Source: CBDCWT01 sp965223305 (GTDB lineage: Bacteria; Planctomycetota; Planctomycetia; Pirellulales; Pirellulaceae). Taken from it: a DNA stretch of 64,000 nt. Location of the stretch: assembly GCA_965223305.1 (NCBI GenBank), contig CBDCWT010000034.1:28937-92936 (forward strand), in the 5' to 3' direction. Below, in pieces: positions 44,839 to 52,737 of the stretch (its first letter is position 1; each line of letters opens with the position of its first letter). The position numbers and the translations under genes are program-made. The notes below the pieces were generated by a model. That model ran no database searches, was not told the DNA's origin, and worked only from the letters and a program-made list of their open reading frames with translations.

Positions 44839-46167
44839 TCATGCCGTGACCCTCCGGCCCCAACCGAGCCGCAGCACCGCATACGCCAGCAGCGGTGCCA
44901 CGCCGACCGCGCAGAAGATCGCGGTTCTGGCCCCTGGGTCATTCTCAATCGAGTGGCCGACCCAACTGTGGAAGAAAGACAGGGTGAACCAGGTCGAGAA
45001 CCCCAGGCTGCCACCGATCTTGCCCTGATGGCGGGCCGAGAGCTCTTGGTTGAGCGAGTAGTAGACTGGAAAAAGCCCCAGCGAACCGAAGGCGACCAGC
45101 AACAGGCAACCCAGCAGCAGAGTGCTCCTGGGTAGAAAGGCTGCCGGCACAACAAGTGCCGTCAATAGTCCGAACAGCAGGAATACTGTCAGGCGAGCTT
45201 GATGGACGTTCCAGTTCCGTTTGGCCAGCCATGCGATCAGGCCACCTGAGGCGAGCGCTCCCAGGAACGTACACAGAAAATAAATCGCAGTGAACCGATT
45301 GGTGAACTCGTGGCTGTAGCCGTGGTAGTTCTCCAGCCAGTCGGTCATCCAAACACGGATGAAGTGCCAGACGGTGTTGATGCAGATCACCGTCACCAGC
45401 AGAATCCACCAACGGCGAGTACAGAAGATGCGCCACAGCGGCAGCTCCACCAGTTCACGTTCCTCGCCGACACCCACGCTCAGTTCATCTGTCTGAATCA
45501 CTGGTCGGCGCAGATCCGTGTCGCGAACTAGGAGCAGCCAAGAGACAGCCCAGGGCAGCCCCAGCACGCTAACGATGAGAAACGACTGCCGCCAGGCGCT
45601 CGGGTCATGGAGGTGGATGAAGAGGATCAGCAGCGGGGTTAAGACGGCTCCGATCGATGCACCGCTCTGCAGAATGCTGTTGGCCGCCGTGCGCGTAGCC
45701 GGCAGGAAGCTGCGTTGCGTCGTCCGCAGGGCGCACGGCCATTGTCCTGCCTCAAACAACCCCAGAAAGAAGCGGCTGGTCGCGAGACCGGCTACCGAGT
45801 CCACCAAGCCAGTGGCGAGCCCCGCGACCGACCAGGCGAGGACCACCAGCGGATACAGCCAACGAACGCTCAGCCAGTCGGCGAGGACGCCGAAGACGAG
45901 GCTGCCGAGTGCGAAGCCCAACGAAAAGCGAGACGCCGCACGGCTGTAGGCCTCCACGCTACGTGCTCGTGTTCCCTCTTCCCCCGAATCGGCAAAGGCG
46001 AGCTGGATCTTGGTCGTGTTTTGAGTGAAAACGAAACGCTGCGAATAGTTCAAGAAGGTGGCGCTGAACAGCAGTGCGAACAGTCCGGTGCGCCAGAGCT
46101 GTGAACGAGGTAGCGCGGGAGACGTGCGGGGTGGCTGTCCATCTTTCTGTCCAAATTCTTCTGTCAT
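44839..46167 (-). CDS. MFS transporter, anion:cation symporter (ACS) type
   Basis: 442 aa with twelve predicted helices. Recognisable segments are the first helix LFALLFSATFLNYSQRF, the loop motif FGVLADWLSVRWLYPL between helices 2 and 3, and RFFLGLFEAGQWPCALRTTQRSFLPATRTAANSILQSGASIGAVLTPLL, typical of ACS-family hexuronate or phthalate carriers. Uptake of sugar acids would fit the mannonate-dehydratase-like and beta-helix genes elsewhere in the window, but there is no direct link. It converges on the symporter pair. Confidence 0.85.
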   Translation of the reverse strand: MTEEFGQKDGQPPRTSPALPRSQLWRTGLFALLFSATFLNYSQRFVFTQNTTKIQLAFADSGEEGTRARSVEAYSRAASRFSLGFALGSLVFGVLADWLSVRWLYPLVVLAWSVAGLATGLVDSVAGLATSRFFLGLFEAGQWPCALRTTQRSFLPATRTAANSILQSGASIGAVLTPLLILFIHLHDPSAWRQSFLIVSVLGLPWAVSWLLLVRDTDLRRPVIQTDELSVGVGEERELVELPLWRIFCTRRWWILLVTVICINTVWHFIRVWMTDWLENYHGYSHEFTNRFTAIYFLCTFLGALASGGLIAWLAKRNWNVHQARLTVFLLFGLLTALVVPAAFLPRSTLLLGCLLLVAFGSLGLFPVYYSLNQELSARHQGKIGGSLGFSTWFTLSFFHSWVGHSIENDPGARTAIFCAVGVAPLLAYAVLRLGWGRRVTA

Positions 46168-46312
46168 AGACCGAATCTGTGAAGGAGCTTGAGTTGGTCA
46201 TCGCACGCCGCTCGGTGACGCGTGCCACCAGAGACGACGCACAAAACACAGCGATTCGCGCGGGCCGTGGCCGCGTCTGCTATGATGACACGCGAACCAG
46301 GAGGTGAACAGA

Positions 46313-47293
46313 ATGCACAACGCTTCCATACGGCAGGCTGTCCTGACCACACCGATTTTGCTCGGCGTCATCGCGCCGCTGCAGGCGGCAGAAGATCCCG
46401 AGATACAAGTCGAGACGTACACCTACAAACGAGTCGGCGACCTTGAGATCAAGGCCGAAGTCCATCGGCCCGACGACGGTGTGGTGCGACCGGTGGTCGT
46501 CTGGATCCACGGCGGCGCCTTGATCATGGGGCATCGTCAGGGCATCAGCAACCGCGTAAGGCAGTATTGTCGGCGATCTGGCCACGTTCTGGTTTCACTT
46601 GACTATCGGCTGGCGCCGGAAAGCAAGTTGCCGGAGATCATTTCAGACATCGAAGATGCTTTCCGGTGGATTCGTGAACGCGGCCCGGAGCTTTTTGCTG
46701 CGGATCCTAACAAGCTGGCGGTGATGGGCGGCTCGGCGGGAGGCTATCTCACGCTGACCGCCGGATTTCGCGTCCAACCGCGGCCCCAGGTGCTGCTCGC
46801 GTTTTGGGGCTACGGCGATTTGATCGGCGATTGGTATAGCCAACCCAGTCCACATCCACGCCACCATCGCAGCCAGCTCTCAGAAGAAGAAGCGTGGCAG
46901 CAGGTAAACGGTCCACCAATCTCGGATTCACGCCAGCGCCGCGGAAATGGTTCGGCGTTTTACCAGTTTTGCCGCCAACGCGGAGTCTGGCCGGCGGCCG
47001 TCTCGACCTGGAACCCGTACACCGAACCTGAGCGATTCTATCCCTACATGCCTGTCCAAAATGTAACTCCCGACTACCCGCCTACCTTCCTGATCCACGG
47101 AACCGAGGACACCGATGTTCCCCATGAGCAGTCGGTCATGATGGCCAAGCAGCTTGCCAAGCACGGCGTGATGCATCGTCTGGTAAGTGTGGCCGGTGGC
47201 GAGCACGGTCTAGGTGGAGGAGCTGAAGAGGAGATCGAACAGGCTTATCGCGATGGGTTCGCCTTTATCGAACGGCATTTGAACGCCGAGTAA
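46313..47293 (+). CDS. Secreted alpha/beta hydrolase (esterase/lipase type)
   Basis: 326 aa; AGGAGGTG eight bases before ATG 46313 is an excellent ribosome site. The signal peptide ends around LGVIAPLQAAED. The fold shows the oxyanion HGG (VVWIHGGAL), the nucleophile elbow GGSAGG, the acid in HGTEDTDVPHEQS and the catalytic His in GGEHGLGG. This is the hormone-sensitive-lipase / prolyl-oligopeptidase-like esterase layout. The substrate is unknown. A serine hydrolase of the beta-lactamase fold follows 64 bp later and may be cotranscribed. Confidence 0.88.
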   Translation: MHNASIRQAVLTTPILLGVIAPLQAAEDPEIQVETYTYKRVGDLEIKAEVHRPDDGVVRPVVVWIHGGALIMGHRQGISNRVRQYCRRSGHVLVSLDYRLAPESKLPEIISDIEDAFRWIRERGPELFAADPNKLAVMGGSAGGYLTLTAGFRVQPRPQVLLAFWGYGDLIGDWYSQPSPHPRHHRSQLSEEEAWQQVNGPPISDSRQRRGNGSAFYQFCRQRGVWPAAVSTWNPYTEPERFYPYMPVQNVTPDYPPTFLIHGTEDTDVPHEQSVMMAKQLAKHGVMHRLVSVAGGEHGLGGGAEEEIEQAYRDGFAFIERHLNAE

Positions 47294-47357
47294 TCCATGC
47301 GCGGTCGGCGAGATTGTCTGTGTTGTCTCAGCTGGGAATGTTAGTAGCCAGGTCACC

Positions 47358-48557
47358 ATGAAGAAATGGAAATACAGTCGCTTGCTGCTTTGGGTGCTGA
47401 CAGTCGTTGCTAGTGGCCCGATGCGGCTGCACGGCGCTGGTGTGGTGCGCGCCGGCTTGCCGCAAGAAGTCGCCATGTCTTCCGAGCAACTTGACGAAGC
47501 ATGGCAGCTGTTCGAGGAAGCGGTGCAGCGGGACGAGTTGCGGGGGGCCGTTGTGCTTGTCGCCCGCCGAGGGACGATTGTCTTGCACCGCGCCGTGGGA
47601 TGGCGAAATCGCGAGGAATCTCTGCCGATGGAACGGGAGACGTTGTTCAAGATGGCCTCTAACACGAAGCCCGTCGTGGCGACCGCGATCATGCAGCTGG
47701 CCGAGCAGGGAAAGTTGGCTCTGGATGACGAGGTTCGCAAGTACGTGCCTGCCTGGGACAACCAACGCTCCCGACATATCAAGATCAGGCACTTGCTGAA
47801 CCACACGAGTGGACTACGAATCCCGGGCATTTTCTTGAAGCCCCTCATTCCCCGCAGCGACGACAACCCAGCTGGCCCGTCTCTGCGCGCGGAAGTCGAA
47901 CGTTTCGGACAGATTGGTGCCGAAGAAGAGCCGGGGACGACTTACAGCTACAATAATCCGGGCTTTAACACGCTGGGACACCTCGTTGAAGTGACAAGCA
48001 AGATGCCGCTCGCGGAGTATCTCCGCAAACAAATCTACGTTCCCTTGGGAATGAGCGACAGCTGGAACTACGAAGCGCATGCACCGCAGCAGCGGATGGC
48101 GCGCGTCTACCGCCGTCGCGAGGATGCGTGGGAGATTGCTTGGTCGCCGGGTGATGGGCCAGATTGGCCGTTCGTGCGGGCGTCGGGAGGAATGATCAGC
48201 TCGGCTAAGGATTACGCGATCTTCTGTCAGATGTACCTCAACGGCGGGACGTATGCCGGCCGACGGATCCTCTCGCGGGCGAGCGTCGCCGACGCGACCG
48301 CGAATCACACACGCTCGATCCAATCGCAGCAACAGGATCGGTTCTACGGGCTGGGATGGTCGGTCGACGCCGATGGGGCGTTCGGGCACGGCGGTTCGGA
48401 TGGCACGCACGCCTGGGTCGATCCCCACCGCCAGCTGATCGTGCTCACGTTCACGCAGAGCCCTGGTGGCGAGATCCCGCGAGAGGCATTTCGACAGAAG
48501 GTCGTCGCTGCCTGTGACCCAAAAGACTTCACAAAAAAAGAATCGTGTATAGAGTGA
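47358..48557 (+). CDS. Secreted serine hydrolase (class C beta-lactamase / penicillin-binding-protein fold)
   Basis: 399 aa with a hydrophobic leader (LLLWVLTVVASGPMRLHG). The S-x-x-K nucleophile motif is SNTK in FKMASNTKPVVATAIMQLAEQGKL, the Y-x-N motif is YNN in TYSYNNPGFN, and the third motif is HGG in GAFGHGGSDGTHAWVD. Family members act as esterases or D-amino-acid peptidases more often than as beta-lactamases. It follows the alpha/beta hydrolase. Confidence 0.87.
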   Translation: MKKWKYSRLLLWVLTVVASGPMRLHGAGVVRAGLPQEVAMSSEQLDEAWQLFEEAVQRDELRGAVVLVARRGTIVLHRAVGWRNREESLPMERETLFKMASNTKPVVATAIMQLAEQGKLALDDEVRKYVPAWDNQRSRHIKIRHLLNHTSGLRIPGIFLKPLIPRSDDNPAGPSLRAEVERFGQIGAEEEPGTTYSYNNPGFNTLGHLVEVTSKMPLAEYLRKQIYVPLGMSDSWNYEAHAPQQRMARVYRRREDAWEIAWSPGDGPDWPFVRASGGMISSAKDYAIFCQMYLNGGTYAGRRILSRASVADATANHTRSIQSQQQDRFYGLGWSVDADGAFGHGGSDGTHAWVDPHRQLIVLTFTQSPGGEIPREAFRQKVVAACDPKDFTKKESCIE

Positions 48558-48640
48558 AGGTATAGAGGCGACGTCTCGGCGAATCGTCGTCGCGGCGACA
48601 ACCCCCTTGCAGGGGGGCGTGCAGCTTTTCGCTTCATGCA

Positions 48641-48725
48641 GTCCGCCAAACTCTGGCGAGTTCGGCTACGGCGGCGAGTTCGGCTACGCTGCAAATCAGC
48701 CGCTGGGCGTTAGCCCACGGTTTCC
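48641..48725. repeat. Composite REP-like unit (inverted)
   Basis: GTCCGCCAAACTCTGGCGAG, then TTCGGCTACG twice, is followed by AAATCAGCCGCTGGGCGTTAGCCCACGGTTT. The same two units occur in the opposite orientation, in tandem, at 50977-51040 and 51363-51425, so they move or are maintained as one composite. Confidence 0.7.
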
Positions 48726-48841
48726 CAGCTCCCCAAGGGGAGAGTGAAGAAAGACGAAATCACGCACTAAGTTAGCAGCTGCACTACCTCCAGGGGGGCA
48801 GGGCAAGCGGTTCTGAGGGGTAAAGGCGAGGGATACAAAGA

Positions 48842-49969
48842 ATGGCCAGCTGGCGTTCGAGTCGCAGACTCCGCCCTTCTCGGCGGTTGGGGGAGGGCTA
48901 CGAGACCTTGGAGCCGCGCAGGTTGCTGTATGCGGCGGTTGCTGAAGGAGAGGGCGTTGGCGAGATCGCCGCGGACTTCTCCCTCGTCGATCTCAATCCG
49001 ACCTCCCACACCTACAACCAACCGATCTCACCACGTGACTACCTGAACGGAGCTTCGCTGTGGTATTTCGCGCATGCTACGTGAAGTTACTGCCGTAGCC
49101 AGTTCGGCTACCTCGACCAGCTGCAGGACGACCTAGATGCCGAGTCTCCGGAGCTGGACATTCAGATCATCGGTATCAACGAGATCGGGCACGGTGTCGC
49201 GAACGACCTGATGACCGAGGGTCGCGACCTCCCCTGGCTACAAGATACCGACGTCAATGCCGATGGCCAGTCCGACGTGTGGGATGTCTCGTGGGGCGTA
49301 GAGTACCGAGACGTGGTCATTCTGGATGCCGAGAACAAGCGATTGGGGGCGTTCAATCTGACCGCCAATGACCTGGCCGACGCGGATAACTACTCCTTGT
49401 TAAAGGAGACTGTGATGCACGTCGCCATGGAGAATCCGATCTGGCAAAACGACACGAACCCAATGGATGTCAACAACGACTCGGTCATCTCTCCTGTGGG
49501 CGACGTGCTGACTTGCATCAATGAGCTGAACAACCGCGTACTGAGCGACAGCCTGGGCAACCTGCCCGTCCCCGCTCACGAGAGTGAGCCGCCGCCCTAT
49601 GTCGATGTGAACGGCGACTATCTCATTTCTCCGGTCGGCGATGTCCTCTCGCTGATCAATTTCCTCAATAGCTTGCCTTCCGGCGAAGGTGAAGGCGAAG
49701 CGAACTTGCCGAATGATCTGCGGCAATTCGATTCAGCCTTGGTCGATATGCGGGCTGATGGACACGTCCGCTCCGATCTGCGAGAGCTGCCCATCCTCGT
49801 GGACGCGGCTCAAACGGGACAAACGCTCGCGCAGGCTGCATTGGCCGACAACGAGGCAGGTCATTCGCGTGCCGAGCTTGCCGTCGACGAGGAGCGGTGG
49901 ATCACCGAACTGACCGAGGATCTGCACGCTTTGTGGTACTCTGCCGAGATGAAGCCGGATTTTTCTTGA
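48842..49969 (+). CDS. Secreted LEPR/dockerin redoxin-like selenoprotein (in-frame TGA = Sec81)
   Basis: The frame from ATG 48842 to the stop at 49967-49969 is interrupted only by TGA at 49082-49084. Read as selenocysteine it gives 375 residues. Residues 23-29 are LEPRRLL, the planctomycete export leader. Residues 43-196 look like a thioredoxin-fold domain: ADFSLVDLNPTSHTYN, LWYFAHAT-U81-SYC84, then IIGINEIG and YRDVVILDAENK. U81-x-x-C84 sits exactly where thioredoxins have CxxC after a WYF strand. Two dockerin-like calcium repeats follow (DVNNDSVISPVGDVL at about 209-223 and DVNGDYLISPVGDVL at about 255-269). A hairpin fitting the bacterial SECIS lies 10 bases after the TGA. No stop or shift interrupts the 41 codons between TGA and the next ATG, and sequence there is protein-like. 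A thiol/selenol redox role outside the cytoplasm is inferred. Confidence 0.85.
49085..49115 (+). promoter_or_regulatory. Candidate bacterial SECIS element
   Basis: Immediately after the TGA, GTAGCC (49095-49100) pairs perfectly with GGCTAC (49106-49111) around the five-base loop AGTTC. There are 16 nt between the TGA and the loop, six base pairs in the upper stem, and G at loop position two. These fit the published bacterial SECIS constraints (loop 16-37 nt from UGA, small loop with G in its first two bases). The arms also resemble the dispersed GTAGCC...GGCTAC repeats, so chance similarity must be considered. Confidence 0.7.
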
Positions 49970-50087
49970 TCCGATTGGCAGATCCGCCTTGATCGCCCGC
50001 CGGGATTGCCTAGGATTCAAGGGTTGGTGTCGCGCGGTGAAAGTTGCGTTTTTTGGCGTTCCTAAAGGAACTCACCGCTGCTTTCGC

Positions 50088-50154
50088 AACCCGAAGCGTG
50101 AGCGAGGGAGTTGATATGCCATCGCGAGTTATTTCCTCGCTGACGCTTCGGGTT
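50088..50154. repeat. AACCCGAAGCGT hairpin repeat
   Basis: AACCCGAAGCGTGAGCGAGG and CCTCGCTGACGCTTCGGGTT form inverted arms about 27 bp apart, between the selenoprotein gene and msrB. It belongs to the same family as 27601-27671 and 59315-59383. Confidence 0.78.
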
Positions 50155-50247
50155 CTGATTATGGCGATAGTCGCAACCTCGAGACGCGCAATGCACACGC
50201 GGCGCTACAACGAAACGAGCTGAACAATCTTCACGAGGAGAGATCCC

Positions 50248-50877
50248 ATGAGGACTCGCGTGCCATCCCACGCACCGATCATCCCCTGTTTGTTGCTGGT
50301 GCTTGTTGGCTTCGTTCCGCTGACTGTTCAGGCAATCGCGTCTGCAGGTCTGCTGCAGGCTGAGCCGGCCGCTGGGGATTCTCAGTCCGCCGCGGCGCGC
50401 GACACGGCGACGAGCCGAGAGCCCGCGAACGCCGACACCCGAGATGCTGACCGATCAAACGAGAAGATCAGGAAGACGGATGCCGAATGGCGAAAGCTCT
50501 TGACCCCAGAACAGTACTATGTGACCCGCAAGAAGGGTACGGAACGGGCGTTTACGGGTAAGTACTGGAAAAACAAGAGAAAGGGGATTTACCGCTGTGT
50601 GTGCTGTGACAAGCCGCTGTTCGCTTCCGACACGAAGTTTGAATCGGGCACCGGCTGGCCAAGTTTCTTTAAGCCGATAGCCAAGAAGAGCATCGCCAAG
50701 GAGCTAGACCGCAGTTTGTTCATGGTACGAACGGAGGTTAAATGCAGCCGTTGCGATGCGCACCTAGGCCATGTGTTCAAGGATGGCCCGGCGCCAACTG
50801 GACTACGGTACTGCATCAATTCTGCGGCACTCAAGTTCCGCGCGAAACAACACGAGGCCAAGCGAGCCGATCGTTAA
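50248..50877 (+). CDS. msrB: Exported peptide-methionine (R)-S-oxide reductase
   Basis: 209 aa with a signal peptide (CLLLVLVGFVPLTVQAIA) and GAGGAG before the ATG. The MsrB domain covers residues 70-200: EWRKLLTPEQYYVTRKKGTE, FTGKYW, the first zinc pair CVCC, TGWPSFF, the second zinc pair CSRC in RTEVKCSRCDAHLGHVF, and the catalytic Cys189 in LRYCINSAALKF. It repairs oxidised methionine outside the cytoplasm. It uses Cys, not Sec. The immediate upstream gene is a secreted selenoprotein of thioredoxin type, which could be its reductant; this is an inference from adjacency. Confidence 0.9.
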   Translation: MRTRVPSHAPIIPCLLLVLVGFVPLTVQAIASAGLLQAEPAAGDSQSAAARDTATSREPANADTRDADRSNEKIRKTDAEWRKLLTPEQYYVTRKKGTERAFTGKYWKNKRKGIYRCVCCDKPLFASDTKFESGTGWPSFFKPIAKKSIAKELDRSLFMVRTEVKCSRCDAHLGHVFKDGPAPTGLRYCINSAALKFRAKQHEAKRADR

Positions 50878-50976
50878 CTGCCTCGTCTTTCCCACTCTCC
50901 CCTCGGGGAGAGTCGGCCCGAAGGGCCGGAGAGTGGGATCCGTCCCTGGACGCTACGCGTCGGTTTCGCTGAGGAA

Positions 50977-51040
50977 CCGTGGGCTAACGCCCAGCGGCTG
51001 ATTTGCGGCGTAACCGAACTCGCCAGAGTTTGGCGGATTG
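50977..51040. repeat. Composite REP-like unit
   Basis: ACCGTGGGCTAACGCCCAGC, GGCTGATTTGCGG, then CGTAACCGAACTCGCCAGAG and TTTGGCGGA. It is a direct repeat of 51363-51425 and the inverse of 48641-48725. Confidence 0.72.
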
Positions 51041-51362
51041 CATGAAGCGTAAGAGCTGCACGATCTCTCTGAAGGGAGGGCGACGCTCCTGCGGAGCCGT
51101 TTTTGCCACGTAGGATTGGTGTCGTGCAACCTTTAACTTGGCGCGCGACTTCGTCTCTCGTCACTCTCGGGGAGAGTTGGCCCGAAGGGCCGCAGAGGGG
51201 GGGCACGCCTCAGGGCGATCACTCCCGAGCAGCCCTCCCCGGACGCTATCGCGTCCGACCCTCCCGCGCGCGGGAGGGTGAGGTCCGCTGGTTTGTGAAA
51301 AAGCTGCACAGCCTCCGCCGGGGAGAAGGTGACGAACCAAGCGTCACCGTCAACGCAACAGA

Positions 51363-51425
51363 ACCGTGGGCTAACGCGCAGCGGCCGATTTGCGGCGTAG
51401 CCGAGCTCGTCAGAGTTTGGTGGAC
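51363..51425. repeat. Composite REP-like unit, diverged copy
   Basis: Same order as 50977-51040 with a few substitutions (CGCGCAGCGGCCGATT; GCCGAGCTCGTCAGAGTTTGGTGGA). Confidence 0.68.
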
Positions 51426-51689
51426 CTCGTCTTTCCTTACCTCCCGCGAGCGGGAGGGTAAGGTGTCCCAGCGTATTGCGGTGAACGAGACAGAGGTCGG
51501 TCGATCGGTCCACACCGACCGAGGTAGCGAAAGTTGCATGTCGTCTAACTTTTTCTACCGCCGTTTCTCGTTATCTAACTGCCGCCGCTCTTTTTTGAGC
51601 ATCGGTATCAGCCGCGTTTGACCGTGGCGGCGTCTGATCTAGGGTTTAGATGCCTTCAACACCTTTTGCAAATCAGCACCAGCGAGGAT

Positions 51690-52175
51690 ATGCCCAAGAT
51701 GATCCGTTGCCGCCGCTTACCTGGTCGACGCCGCCGCGGGACCACAGCGGTGGAAGCCGCTATGGTGTTGCCTCTCTTTTTTGCGTTCGTGTTTGCCATT
51801 ACCGAGTATGGGCGCGTGCAGCTTGTCTCGAACCTGCTGAAGTCCGCTTGCCGCACTGCGGCCCGTCAAGGCGCAACCGAGGGTGTGTCGAACGCCGACG
51901 TACGAAGGCGCATTCAGCGGATGCTCGGCGCGGCGATGGACGCCGATCGCATCGACATCGTAGTGAAAGACGCCAGCGTCTTAGATGGCAACGGATCTCT
52001 ACCGAGCACGGCTGCAGGATTCGAGTCGCTACCCGACGTTTCTCTGGACCGTGCCAACTCGCGGCAATTGTTCTTAGTTCGTGCAGCGGTGCGGTACAAC
52101 GACATCGCGTTTGTTCCTTTTTCAGCCCTGGACAATGTCACCATTGCGGGCCAATCGTTCATGAGACACGAGTAG
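51690..52175 (+). CDS. TadE-family pilus assembly protein, first copy
   Basis: 161 aa from ATG 51690 (an ATG at 51699 is also possible; GAGGAT is just upstream). After a basic leader RRLPGRRRRG comes TTAVEAAMVLPLFFAFVFAITEYGR, the TadE signature with the prepilin-like Glu and a single transmembrane helix, then QLVSNLLKSACRTAARQGA. TadE-type pseudopilins work with Tad/Flp pili or an associated secretion system. It is followed three bases later by a second TadE gene and then a TadG-like gene. Confidence 0.87.
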   Translation: MPKMIRCRRLPGRRRRGTTAVEAAMVLPLFFAFVFAITEYGRVQLVSNLLKSACRTAARQGATEGVSNADVRRRIQRMLGAAMDADRIDIVVKDASVLDGNGSLPSTAAGFESLPDVSLDRANSRQLFLVRAAVRYNDIAFVPFSALDNVTIAGQSFMRHE

Positions 52176-52178
52176 CCT

Positions 52179-52691
52179 ATGACCGACAGAAACGCATTGC
52201 CTCGCAGGCACCATCCGTTGGCTCGATTTTCCGCTAGCAGCCGCCATCATCCAACGCGTGACAGTCGCCGCGGGGCGGTTGCGGTGGAGTTCGCACTGGT
52301 GTCACCGTTGTTCGTGACCATCTTGCTGGGCACTGCAGAGGTCAGCCGGCTGTTTGACGTACGGAACCAGATGGCGATTGCGGCTCGTGAAGGGGCTCGC
52401 TTAGCTGCTACGGATCGAGAAGGTCTTCTCCGCGGCGGACAGTCCACAAACCAGAAAATCGAACAGGATATCCGCAATTATCTCGACGCCAATGGACTGT
52501 CCGGTGACGATTTCGACATCTTCATCGTCAACGCGCGGGACCGCAAGACGCCCTTCGATCTCGACGACGCGGCCAACGGCGGCAGGCTCTTTGAATTGCG
52601 GATCGAGTTCCCATACGGGGGCAGCGGGAGCGAGTTTGCGTTGTCCGTTAAAGTTGTCTTCCGGAACGCCCGAGCCACGATCATCAGGTAA
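52179..52691 (+). CDS. TadE-family pilus assembly protein, second copy
   Basis: 170 aa. RRGAVAVEFALVSPLFVTILLGTAEVSRLFDVRNQMAIAAREGARLAA is the TadE domain with the conserved Glu and one membrane helix; the rest is an extracytoplasmic beta-rich domain. Spacing to both neighbours is short, so the three genes are one operon. Confidence 0.88.
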   Translation: MTDRNALPRRHHPLARFSASSRHHPTRDSRRGAVAVEFALVSPLFVTILLGTAEVSRLFDVRNQMAIAAREGARLAATDREGLLRGGQSTNQKIEQDIRNYLDANGLSGDDFDIFIVNARDRKTPFDLDDAANGGRLFELRIEFPYGGSGSEFALSVKVVFRNARATIIR

Positions 52692-52737
52692 CAAACATCC
52701 ACCCTACACAACCCAAGAGGGACTCAGGAACCGATTG

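Larger units (their letters stand above)
50878..51689. other. Repeat-rich intergenic region, no gene recognised
   Basis: It contains CTCTCCCCTCGGGGAGAG and GGCCCGAAGGGCCG hairpins (about 50895-50932 and 51167-51193), composite GTGGGCTAACGCCCAGCGGCTGAT + GTAGCCGAACTCGCCAGAG units at 50977-51040 and 51363-51425, and a GGAGGGCGACGCTCCTGCGGAGCCG unit at 51075-51099. Long open frames here consist of repeat sequence and are not believed. Confidence 0.65.

Noticed and set aside
49082..49084. TGA as an ordinary stop, giving an 80-residue fragment and a separate downstream gene
   Set aside because: The downstream frame has protein-like sequence right after the TGA, no start codon for 41 codons and no ribosome site; the TGA sits at the expected first redox Cys position.
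51103..51621. 172-codon open frame before the TadE genes
   Set aside because: It is made of REP-like repeats and has no protein-like composition.
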